The translations under genes were made by a program, and so were the position numbers. Below are positions 1 through 7,438 of a DNA stretch of 45,719 nucleotides, in pieces. The stretch's first letter is position 1. Each line of letters begins with the position of its first letter. Below the pieces are notes generated by a model. The model made no database searches. It saw nothing but the letters and a program-made list of their open reading frames with translations, and was not told the DNA's origin. The stretch spans positions 1 through 45,719 of IMG/VR virus record IMGVR_UViG_3300030104_002795, one strand, 5' to 3'. The DNA is from a virus.

Positions 1-3000
1 AAAGTTTCTGTAGGTACTGGTCTTGATGCTCAGTTTTATCATAGTGGTTCTCATACGTACATAGAAAATAGTACTGGTAATTTAGAGCTCATACAAAATA
101 CAGATAGTGGAGATATTATATTTAAGTCTGATGACGGATCTGGTGGAACTACTGAATATTACAGACTTGACGGTGGTGATAATATAAATTATTTCTCTAA
201 ACATATTAAAGTGCCAGACAGTGTAAAAATGTATCTAGGTAGCTCTCAAGATCTTCAATTATATCATGATGGTAGTCATGGTTATATTTCAGATCAAGGA
301 ACAGGTGAATTAAGACTTCTTAGTTCAGGTTTATCAATAATGAGCGCAAATGGTGCTGAATATATTGCTTATTTTGCAGGCACTGGGGGTCAGACTGCAA
401 GTTTATATGCAGGTAATTCAAAGAAATTCGAAACGACAAGTGCGGGGGTTAAAATCACAGGTATACCTACTATTGAAACAGCTACCGCTTCTGGTACAGC
501 TATGTACATCCACAATACAACTGATTCTATTGCAGATACAAAAACGCTTATTGATTTTAGAGCACACGCTAGTGACAACAGTACTTTCTATGTGTCGGGT
601 CAAATGGGTAGTAAAGCAGAAGGAACTTGGACAAGTACAAGTAGTACAAGAGACGCTTCATTAATATTTAACACTGTATTAAATGGTAATAATGAACTTG
701 CATTAACATTAAGAAGTGATAAGTTAGCTGCTTTTCAAGGTGATGTTACAATACCTGCAGCAAAAGCGTTGTATTTAGATGGTGGTGGTGGAACTTATAT
801 AATTCAAGCTACTGATGGTGTTATAGATTTTTATGGTGATACTGTGCATCTAGTTTCAATGAAACAAAATGGAACACAAAATGAGGTTGTAGTAAACGAA
901 GGTAGTGGAGATGTTGATTTTAGAGTAGAAGCAAATAATCAAACTCATCTTCTCTTTGCTGAAGCAGAAGGAGTTGGAAAAGTAGGAATTGGAACTGCCG
1001 TACCACCATTCCAAAAATTAACTGTTACAGGTGTAAGCGGTGCTGCGGATGGTAATTTAGAAAATGGAATTTTAGCTTTAACAACTGGAACTGGTGTTGT
1101 TGCTGATACAAGATTATTATTTGGTATAGTTGATGATACGTACGCTTGGATACAAGCAGCAGATTACGGGGTAGCTTATAGAGATATATCTTTAAATCCT
1201 AATGGAGGAAACGTTAGTATAAAAGTAGCAGGAGCTGCTAAAGCTAAATTACACGTTAAAAATGATGCTAATGCTTGGGAAGACGGTGTTTTATTAGAAC
1301 ATCACACTGGTAATACTGGTTGGAATATACACCCTGAAGATAATTCAGATAACGCATTGTGGTTTGGTTATAATGCTGACACATCAGTGGCGTTAACCTC
1401 ACAAGCAGCAACCGCCGCTTTAAAACTAAATAGTGATTTAAGTGCAACTTTTGCAGGTAGTATAGAAGTAAGTGGTACAAATACTATTTTTGGCGCATCA
1501 GGCGCTTCAATGACAGGTATAGAGTTTGGGGCAAATCAAGTAAAAATTAGACCTAAAGGTAGTTTAGCAAATGGTAGAATATGGAGAGAAAGTAATTACT
1601 TGATTTATGATTCACCTAGCGCTGGTCATAAATTTGCAGTAGCAGGCAGTGCTACAAGTAATGTGGCTTTAACTATAGATTCCTCACAAAATGCAACTTT
1701 TGCAGGGGCAATTGATGTGAGAGGCGCTGGATATAATCAAATAAAAATAGCAACTAATCTTACCGCTGACACAAATAAACAATCAGGAATTATAACAGAA
1801 AATTATGAGGGAAATAATGTAAGTATTTTCCAAACGTTTCAACAAAATAATAGTAATGCTATTTATTATGGTAGCGCCGATAGTGCTTACGCGGGAATAC
1901 AAACCCATTATTTTATGGTTAATGCTGATTCTGATACTGCTGGAAGTGGTCACACAACAGCTTTAACTATTACAAGTAATACAAACGCAACTTTTGCAGG
2001 TAGTGTTGCGTTAGCTGATGAAAAACAAATCCAGTTAGGTAATTTATCAGCTGGAGATTTAAAACTTTATCATGATGCTACTGATAGTATTATTGTAAAT
2101 AAAACTGGTGATTTAAAAATAATGAACCAAGCTGATGATAAGGATATTATATTAATGTCAGATAATGGTAGTGGTGGTGATACAGCTTACATAACTTTAG
2201 ATGGAAGTGAATCTAGTATAGTAATTAGTAAAAATACTTTCCACGCTGATAATGTTGCTACTTATTTTGGCAGTTCTAATGATATGTACATTAGGCACGA
2301 TGGTACTAATAATCAAATTCTCAGCAGCACTGGTAATCTTGATTTTGAACAACATGCTGATGATGGGAATATAAGATTTTATAATGACAATGGATCAGGA
2401 GGCGTTACGTTATATTTTTACTTAGATGGAGCAGGAGCTGCAACAAATGACTATTACACTGTATTTCAAGATTATGTGAGAGCAGCGTTTGGTACTGGAA
2501 AAGATTTAAAAATATGGCACGATGCTACTAGTAGTTATATTCGCAACGAAACTGGTTCTCTTTATCTGATGAGTGCAGCAGACGATAATGATATGTATTT
2601 CCAATGTGATGACGGAGCTGGAGGTTTAAGAAACTACTTTTATTTTGATGGTAGTATGGCAGCAAGTGGTGGTCTCTGTTATACAATATTTCCTGATAAT
2701 AGTGTATTATCTATTGGAGATAGTTCAGATTTAAAAATATCACATCAAAGTGGTCATAGTTATATAGAAAATGGTACTGGAGTTTTAAATATTACTAACA
2801 GCGGTGGTGATCTTAATTTTGATGTTTCTGCAGATATAATTTTAGATGCTGATGGTGGGGATATAAAACTTAAAGATGGTGGCACAGCAAGGCATACTAT
2901 TTCTATGCAAGCAAATGGAGATACTTATTTTGTAAATGAAACTGCTGATGCTGATATAATGATTAGAGGTGTAGATGGTTCTTCAACAATAACTGCCCTT

Positions 3001-4443
3001 ACCTTAGATATGTCAAACGCTGGTTCAGCAACATTTAACGATGATGTTGATGTGAACGGTAATATTTACGTTGGTGTTGGCACGGAGGCTGGTATGGTGG
3101 GAATAACATATTCAGATATTAGTACGGGTGAAAATAGAGGGTTAAGAATAATTAATACTAGTGGAACTGATCAACAGTGGAATATCACAGCAGGAATTAC
3201 AGGGCAAGAAAATGAATCTTTCTGTATCAGAGATGCAACTGCTAACGTGAATGCTCTTACAATGGCTATATCATCTGGTAATGCAACTTTTGCAGGTACA
3301 ATAACAAGCACTAAAGCTCTTACAAGTGGGTATATAAACGAACATATAAATACTAGTAATCACAGCAATGCTTACGCTTCTATGAAGTGGAAAAACGATG
3401 ATGCTGGTTTTGGTGAAATATGGAGAAATAGCTCAGCTAGGTCAAGTACTGGACAAGGCGTGAAGTCTTTCAACATGTATAATAGTAATGATATAAACTT
3501 CTGGTCTGGTAGCACTCATACTTTACTTTTAAGCGGTAATGACGCAACTTTTGCAGGTAATGTTATTTTAGAAAATGCTAGTAGTCCAAAGATAGAATTA
3601 AAAGACACTACTAATAATTGTTATTTATATATGTATGCGCAAGATAGTAATGCTATTATGGGTACATACAGCAATCACGCGTTAAAATTATTTTCAAACA
3701 GCACTGAGGCATTAGAATTTGATACATCACAAAATGCAACTTTTGCAGGGATGATTACCACTGGTGATGCTGGCAATAGTTTCTATGCGACTGGTTATAG
3801 AAGAAGCGGTAGTGGTACAGATACAGTACCAGATATTTGGGGTGATAGTAACAATTTAGTTTTAGGTTATGATTCTAATAATTACGGTATTGCCATAAGA
3901 GATGAAGGTGTTGTTGTAAACGATACACTCGTATTACAATCTGGTTCACCTGAAATGTATTTTTATAGCACAGGTAATCACCATAATTGGATGGTTGCTG
4001 CTCAAGAAAATGTAGATACTTGCTTGGAATTTAGTGTAACAGGTTCAACGTCAACAAGTTTAGATTACGACGCTAGTAATTATACTAGAATATTAACATT
4101 ATATCAAAATGGTAATGCAACTCTTGCTGGTACGTTTACCGCATCTGGTGACGTTGTAGCATACTCTGATGAAAGATTAAAAACAGATATTAAAACGTTA
4201 GATGGATCTAAGGTTTATGAAATGAGAGGGGTAGGTTTTACTAAAGATGATAAAAAAGGTAGTGGTGTTATAGCACAAGAGTTAGAAAAAATAGCCCCTG
4301 AATTGGTAAACAATGATAGTGAATATAAAGCTGTAGCTTATGGTAATATAACAGGTTATTTAATTGAAGCTATTAAAGATTTAAAAGCTGAAATTGAAGA
4401 ATTAAAAAAATGTAATAAGTGTAACGATTGTGATTGTAAATAA
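1..4443 (+). CDS. Tail fibre/spike with C-terminal S74 chaperone (5' partial)
   Basis: The frame is open from the first base of the window, so the true start lies to the left and an internal GTG at 211 is not the start. At least 1480 residues are encoded. The body is built of imperfect beta-rich repeats: units of the kind LKLYHD...TGDLKI...GSGG...LDG (about 70 residues) and spacer units ending ATFAG. The last 92 residues form a peptidase S74 intramolecular chaperone: motif SDERLKTDI with the Ser at 4165 and the Lys at 4180 (the Ser/Lys self-cleavage dyad of the family), followed by GVIAQELEKIAPELV and a terminal coiled coil ending in KCNKCNDCDCK. Members of this family trimerise fibres and are released by autoproteolysis. 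It likely forms the host-receptor-binding fibre. The Cys-rich tail after the coiled coil is unusual. Confidence 0.9.
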   Translation, partial: KVSVGTGLDAQFYHSGSHTYIENSTGNLELIQNTDSGDIIFKSDDGSGGTTEYYRLDGGDNINYFSKHIKVPDSVKMYLGSSQDLQLYHDGSHGYISDQGTGELRLLSSGLSIMSANGAEYIAYFAGTGGQTASLYAGNSKKFETTSAGVKITGIPTIETATASGTAMYIHNTTDSIADTKTLIDFRAHASDNSTFYVSGQMGSKAEGTWTSTSSTRDASLIFNTVLNGNNELALTLRSDKLAAFQGDVTIPAAKALYLDGGGGTYIIQATDGVIDFYGDTVHLVSMKQNGTQNEVVVNEGSGDVDFRVEANNQTHLLFAEAEGVGKVGIGTAVPPFQKLTVTGVSGAADGNLENGILALTTGTGVVADTRLLFGIVDDTYAWIQAADYGVAYRDISLNPNGGNVSIKVAGAAKAKLHVKNDANAWEDGVLLEHHTGNTGWNIHPEDNSDNALWFGYNADTSVALTSQAATAALKLNSDLSATFAGSIEVSGTNTIFGASGASMTGIEFGANQVKIRPKGSLANGRIWRESNYLIYDSPSAGHKFAVAGSATSNVALTIDSSQNATFAGAIDVRGAGYNQIKIATNLTADTNKQSGIITENYEGNNVSIFQTFQQNNSNAIYYGSADSAYAGIQTHYFMVNADSDTAGSGHTTALTITSNTNATFAGSVALADEKQIQLGNLSAGDLKLYHDATDSIIVNKTGDLKIMNQADDKDIILMSDNGSGGDTAYITLDGSESSIVISKNTFHADNVATYFGSSNDMYIRHDGTNNQILSSTGNLDFEQHADDGNIRFYNDNGSGGVTLYFYLDGAGAATNDYYTVFQDYVRAAFGTGKDLKIWHDATSSYIRNETGSLYLMSAADDNDMYFQCDDGAGGLRNYFYFDGSMAASGGLCYTIFPDNSVLSIGDSSDLKISHQSGHSYIENGTGVLNITNSGGDLNFDVSADIILDADGGDIKLKDGGTARHTISMQANGDTYFVNETADADIMIRGVDGSSTITALTLDMSNAGSATFNDDVDVNGNIYVGVGTEAGMVGITYSDISTGENRGLRIINTSGTDQQWNITAGITGQENESFCIRDATANVNALTMAISSGNATFAGTITSTKALTSGYINEHINTSNHSNAYASMKWKNDDAGFGEIWRNSSARSSTGQGVKSFNMYNSNDINFWSGSTHTLLLSGNDATFAGNVILENASSPKIELKDTTNNCYLYMYAQDSNAIMGTYSNHALKLFSNSTEALEFDTSQNATFAGMITTGDAGNSFYATGYRRSGSGTDTVPDIWGDSNNLVLGYDSNNYGIAIRDEGVVVNDTLVLQSGSPEMYFYSTGNHHNWMVAAQENVDTCLEFSVTGSTSTSLDYDASNYTRILTLYQNGNATLAGTFTASGDVVAYSDERLKTDIKTLDGSKVYEMRGVGFTKDDKKGSGVIAQELEKIAPELVNNDSEYKAVAYGNITGYLIEAIKDLKAEIEELKKCNKCNDCDCK
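1444..3749 (+). repeat. Dispersed 14-bp repeat GCAACTTTTGCAGG in fibre gene
   Basis: Six identical copies in the same reading frame (coding ATFAG) start at 1444, 1693, 1987, 3283, 3544 and 3736; a seventh at 4117 differs at two bases. Each lies at the junction between two different beta-rich modules. The core TGCAA-CTT-TTGCA, present in most copies, is itself an inverted repeat. Identity at the nucleotide level, including third codon positions, exceeds what amino acid conservation needs. Confidence 0.85.
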
Positions 4444-4445
4444 AT

Positions 4446-5036
4446 ATGGGAACATTTGCAGAAAACTACATTAAGGCGGATATAATATTTGAAGATGATG
4501 GTTATTACTGGGTTGATCCAACTAATAGTAAAAAAGAACCTGTTATGATGGAGTGGGAAACACCAATAATGCAAAAAATGGCAGATGTTTCTGTAGATAA
4601 AAATGATAATGTCTTAGAGTTAGGTTTTGGTATGGGTATTTTATCAGATATGATACAGGCTAAAAAACCAAAAACACACACAATTGCAGAGTGTCATAAA
4701 GATATTATACCTAAATTAAAAGAGTGGGCAAAAGATAAACCTAACGTTATAGTTAAAGAAACTAGATGGATAGAGTTATTGAAAGAAGATACAAAATACG
4801 AATCAATAATACTTGATACGTACGCTGATACTGATCGTATAAATTTTTGTGATTTTGCAGTAAGAAAAGCAAGTCTTAATAACACAAAAGTTACATGGTG
4901 GAATCCAAAGGATACCGCTCTTGGTTTTGATGATTACAGGTTTACAAAACATAGTATAGACATAAGCCCACCTAATATACAAGATTATTATACAAAAAAC
5001 ACATTCAATGTTCCACTTAAAATATTAGCACAATGA
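4446..5036 (+). CDS. Guanidinoacetate-methyltransferase-like SAM methyltransferase
   Basis: A 196-residue class I SAM-dependent methyltransferase. Motif I is VLELGFGMGI (residues 57-66), the acidic ribose-binding position is E82 in AECH, and the post-IV motif is LDTYAD (123-128). The combination of MMEWETPIM (34-42), GFGMG, EC and DTY is the signature of guanidinoacetate N-methyltransferase and the arginine delta-N-methyltransferase (RMT2) group; E38 and D124 correspond to the guanidino-binding Glu and Asp of GAMT as I recall them. The family methylates guanidino nitrogens; the phage substrate is unknown and could be free arginine-like metabolites or a virion protein. The gene starts two bases after the fibre stop and overlaps the next gene by ATGA, so it is co-translated with structural genes. 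Confidence 0.75.
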   Translation: MGTFAENYIKADIIFEDDGYYWVDPTNSKKEPVMMEWETPIMQKMADVSVDKNDNVLELGFGMGILSDMIQAKKPKTHTIAECHKDIIPKLKEWAKDKPNVIVKETRWIELLKEDTKYESIILDTYADTDRINFCDFAVRKASLNNTKVTWWNPKDTALGFDDYRFTKHSIDISPPNIQDYYTKNTFNVPLKILAQ

Positions 5037-5629
5037 CTATCGGGGCATCAGGAGCAATATCTATAGGTAATGGTGGCGCAGGCTCTAATACAATAAATAG
5101 TGAAATGGGAAGGTCTGCTAACACCGCAAACACATCACTAAAAGAACTATCAGATGGTACTAATGGAACTATAAATGTTACAAACCTAAACGCAAATAAA
5201 CCAGACACATCAACACCGCACGCGATGAGTGAGTTTTACAAGTATGAACATAGTGTAACTTTAAACACAACACCTGGTAGTGTAAGTGTTGGTAGTAGTG
5301 GAGTAACTGGAAATACAATATCAGTAACACACGCTACATATTCAACTTGGTATGTATCATCTAAACCATCTTGGGTTACTATAACCGGTGGTTCAACATC
5401 TAGTGGTAGTCCAAATACAGGAGATGGGACAGTCACATATAACGCTTCGTCAAACTCAGGAAGTTCAAGGAGTGGTAGTCTTGTCGTAACTTTAGCAGTA
5501 GGAACAACAGGTGGTGGTGTAGGTGATTCTGATTCATCTACAACTAGAACTACAACAATATCACAGTCAGCAGGTTCTGGTGGTGGTGGTGGTGGTGGCC
5601 GCGGTGGAGGTGGTGATGATAGCCCATAG
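5033..5629 (+). CDS. BACON/Ig-like domain virion protein with poly-Gly tail
   Basis: A 198-residue protein. Residues 1-70 are a Gly/Ser/Asn-rich segment ending MSEFYKY, a type common in phage tail-associated proteins. Residues about 71-178 resemble a BACON domain: VSSKPSWVTITGG, then GDGTVTYNASSNSG, SSRSGSLVVTLA and TTTISQSAG, the order of strands expected for this all-beta, putative glycan-binding fold. The C-terminus is GGGGGGGRGGGGDDSP, encoded by a GGT run. The start ATG overlaps the methyltransferase stop. BACON domains are typical of Bacteroidota proteins and of crAss-like phage tail proteins, so an accessory adhesion role is likely. Signal peptide and membrane segment are absent. Confidence 0.7.
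   Translation: MTIGASGAISIGNGGAGSNTINSEMGRSANTANTSLKELSDGTNGTINVTNLNANKPDTSTPHAMSEFYKYEHSVTLNTTPGSVSVGSSGVTGNTISVTHATYSTWYVSSKPSWVTITGGSTSSGSPNTGDGTVTYNASSNSGSSRSGSLVVTLAVGTTGGGVGDSDSSTTRTTTISQSAGSGGGGGGGRGGGGDDSP
5579..5612 (+). repeat. GGT trinucleotide run coding poly-Gly
   Basis: About seven consecutive GGT units followed by a GGC-CGC-GGT-GGA-GGT-GGT tract in an otherwise AT-rich sequence. The unit length preserves the reading frame, so slippage would vary the length of the glycine tail without frameshifting. Confidence 0.8.
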
Positions 5630-5657
5630 AAAGAAAGTATTTAATTATACTAAAAAC

Positions 5658-5672
5658 AGTGTAATTATAAAA
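5658..5672 (+). promoter_or_regulatory. Candidate late-promoter motif (copy 1)
   Basis: AGTGTAATTATAAAA lies 32 bases before the next start. The 13-mer AGTGTAATTATAA recurs exactly at 24992 and in variant form at 12493, 13735, 35036 and 39734, always in a gap before a rightward gene. A Bacteroidota-like -7 box TAAATTTG follows at 5674-5681 but no convincing -33 box is seen. Confidence 0.4.
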
Positions 5673-5704
5673 CTAAATTTGTTTAACATTTTAAATTTAA
5701 AAAC

Positions 5705-6076
5705 ATGGCATTAAAAGGAAGTTATGATTACAAAGGTATCACTGTAAGTGATGCGTATGTAAAAATATCAAGTGTAAATTGGAGTTGCAATAGCAATTCT
5801 GAAAATTACGTAAAGACTGCAGCTGTGTACAATTCTGACGGTACAGTAAAAACCCCTGAAGTAACAGCTACTAGATGGGTACAAAATACAGTTGGAAATT
5901 GGCACGCAAATGTTTATAAAGATAAAGCAGCTAGGGATGCAAATCCAAATAACCAAATCTGTTCGGTCAGTGGGTCATTTGATATGGATCTTAAAGATAG
6001 TGCAAAAAATCCTGTAAAACAGGCTTATATTGCAGCTAAAACTGTTGATACTTATAAAAGCATGGCAGACGCTTAG
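5705..6076 (+). CDS. Hypothetical small virion protein
   Basis: A 123-residue protein of unknown function. No signal peptide, membrane segment or catalytic motif is visible; it begins MALKGSYDYKGI, is rich in Val, Ser, Asn and Lys, and has alternating polar and hydrophobic residues suggesting beta strands. Its position between the fibre module and the terminase module, with its own candidate promoter and an A-rich leader, fits a minor structural or assembly protein. The assignment as virion protein is inference from context only. Confidence 0.65.
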   Translation: MALKGSYDYKGITVSDAYVKISSVNWSCNSNSENYVKTAAVYNSDGTVKTPEVTATRWVQNTVGNWHANVYKDKAARDANPNNQICSVSGSFDMDLKDSAKNPVKQAYIAAKTVDTYKSMADA

Positions 6077-6103
6077 TAGACTATGACAATAGGTTATTAA
6101 GAA

Positions 6104-6125
6104 TACTATTATTTGTGTAATAGTA
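6104..6125 (+). other. AT-rich perfect inverted repeat (hairpin)
   Basis: TACTATTA-TTTGTG-TAATAGTA: an 8-bp perfect stem with a 6-base loop in the gap between two genes. Only two pairs are G-C and no uridine tract follows directly, so it could be a weak terminator, an mRNA end or a protein-binding operator. Confidence 0.5.
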
Positions 6126-6159
6126 ATAAAGTACAATTTTAACTAAAATTTAATTAATT

Positions 6160-6426
6160 ATGAATAAAAAAGTAGAAAAAATCACTGACGAGCAATTACA
6201 AGAATTGCAAGGGTATGTTAATAAGATTAATCAAGCCCAATTACAGTTAGGTCAACTAGAATCACAAAAGTTTTCTCTTGTTGGCGTAATACCTCAACTT
6301 CAAAAAGAACTGAAAGATTTTCAGGATAAACTTGAAGAAGAGTATGGTAAAGTTAGTGTAAATATTCAGGATGGTACAATACAAGAAATACCAGTAGAAG
6401 ATGAGCAAGCTGATACGCAAAATTAG
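6160..6426 (+). CDS. Small coiled-coil protein
   Basis: An 88-residue, Gln/Glu/Lys-rich protein predicted to be a long helix or coiled coil over residues 8-67 (heptad-like ITDEQLQELQGYVNKI and LQKELKDFQDKLEEEYG), followed by an acidic tail. Proteins of this type, roughly 80-90 residues with an N-terminal KIT-x-EQLxxLQ start, are frequent near structural genes of environmental phages as I recall, but have no known role. The leader is A/T-only, without a Shine-Dalgarno sequence. The last 26 bases overlap the next gene. Confidence 0.75.
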   Translation: MNKKVEKITDEQLQELQGYVNKINQAQLQLGQLESQKFSLVGVIPQLQKELKDFQDKLEEEYGKVSVNIQDGTIQEIPVEDEQADTQN

Positions 6427-6622
6427 TATTGGCAAAGATTATAAAAATGAAGCTATGCATTACTCCGTGGGTCAAGAGGTCTACGGAGGGCATACAATAT
6501 GTAACATAATTGAGGAAGATACTAAATACAGTATTTATATTAGAAAAGAAAAGGACGTTTTACCTTGGAAAGACTTTAATAAAAATATGGCTGTTTCAGT
6601 AGAATACAACCTTGAATATTAA
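6401..6622 (+). CDS. Hypothetical protein, 73 residues
   Basis: A short, probably all-beta protein (YSVGQEVYGGHTICNIIEED, then KYSIYIRKEKDVLPWKDF). It starts inside the preceding gene and its stop overlaps the ATG of the next gene by one base, so it is part of a coupled run leading into the terminase. An internal ATG at 6455, 18 codons downstream, would avoid the 26-base overlap with the upstream gene and is an alternative start. No family is recognised. Confidence 0.65.
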   Translation: MSKLIRKISIGKDYKNEAMHYSVGQEVYGGHTICNIIEEDTKYSIYIRKEKDVLPWKDFNKNMAVSVEYNLEY

Positions 6623-7221
6623 TGCAAACCTTATATAATTTTATAATCAAGCCAATAGGTAATAGGTACAATAATGCTAAAAAAATTGGTGATAAAGAAC
6701 TTATATTAAACACAGAAATATTTAACCATCAGTATGTTAATAGAGAGGCTAAAGTTATTGCTTTGCCCAAACTATTAGATACTGATATATCTGTTAATGA
6801 TACTGTACTAGTTCATCATAATATATTTAGAAGGTGGCATGATGTCAAGGGTATAGAAAAAAATAGTAGAGATTATATAGGAAATAATTTATATAGCGCT
6901 AATCAAGATCAAGTGTTTGCTTACAAAAAAAATAACGAGTGGAAAGCTTTACCTGGTTATTGTTTTGTACAACCAATTGAATCGCAAGATAGTTTTAGTG
7001 TTGATAAAGAAAAACCTTTAATTGGCATTATTAAATATATAAGCGATGATATTGACGGTATTAAAGTTAATGATACTATTGGTTTTATACCTTATAGCGA
7101 ATATGAATTTGTTTTAAACGGTAAAAGATTATATAGAGTATTAACAAAATTTATTACAATTAAATATGAATATAAAGGAAACCAAAAAGAATATAATCCA
7201 CGCTGGGCGCAAAGCAGTTGA
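6622..7221 (+). CDS. GroES-like co-chaperonin candidate
   Basis: A 199-residue protein that reads as two chaperonin-10-like halves. Half one: YNFIIKPIGNRY, then AKVIALP and ISVNDTVLVHHNIF, ending in a FAYK edge. Half two: GYCFVQPIES, then GIIKYIS, GIKVNDTIGFIP, and a closing ...LYRVLTKFITIKYE. The order 'basic first strand, turn, V-x-x-x-x, VxVxDxVxF' is that of GroES and phage gp31-type co-chaperonins, which cap GroEL so that capsid proteins fold. Length is twice that of GroES. Sequence similarity is weak, so this is a fold-level call; the position just upstream of the terminase and capsid genes supports a role in capsid folding. Confidence 0.45.
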   Translation: MQTLYNFIIKPIGNRYNNAKKIGDKELILNTEIFNHQYVNREAKVIALPKLLDTDISVNDTVLVHHNIFRRWHDVKGIEKNSRDYIGNNLYSANQDQVFAYKKNNEWKALPGYCFVQPIESQDSFSVDKEKPLIGIIKYISDDIDGIKVNDTIGFIPYSEYEFVLNGKRLYRVLTKFITIKYEYKGNQKEYNPRWAQSS

Positions 7222-7438
7222 TGAGTTAATTAAAGTTGCAAAAGAACCTATTGTTGATTCAGATGATGATATATCAGCAGATAGATTAAAAAACGCGGCA
7301 GCTACAAAAAAGCTAGCTATATTTGATGCTTTTGAAATATTAAATCGTATAGAAGAAGAAAAAAATATATTAGAAGATAAGCCAACAACGCAAAAAGAAA
7401 ATACATTTCAAGGCTTTGCTGAAAAAAGATCTAAATAA
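7166..7438 (+). CDS. Putative small terminase subunit
   Basis: A 90-residue, mostly helical, charged protein (AGRKAVDELIKV, then DRLKNAAATKKLAIFDAFEI and LNRIEEEKNIL). It begins 56 bases inside the preceding gene and its TAATG overlap joins it directly to the large terminase. Size, helicity and location immediately upstream of terL are what is expected of a DNA-recognition terminase small subunit, though no helix-turn-helix can be proven by eye and the protein is shorter than most. In-frame alternatives to the 7166 ATG were not found. Confidence 0.5.
   Translation: MNIKETKKNIIHAGRKAVDELIKVAKEPIVDSDDDISADRLKNAAATKKLAIFDAFEILNRIEEEKNILEDKPTTQKENTFQGFAEKRSK

Noticed and set aside
211-213. GTG as the start of the fibre gene
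   Set aside because: The same frame is open without stop from base 1 and encodes the same repeat type, so the gene is cut by the window edge.
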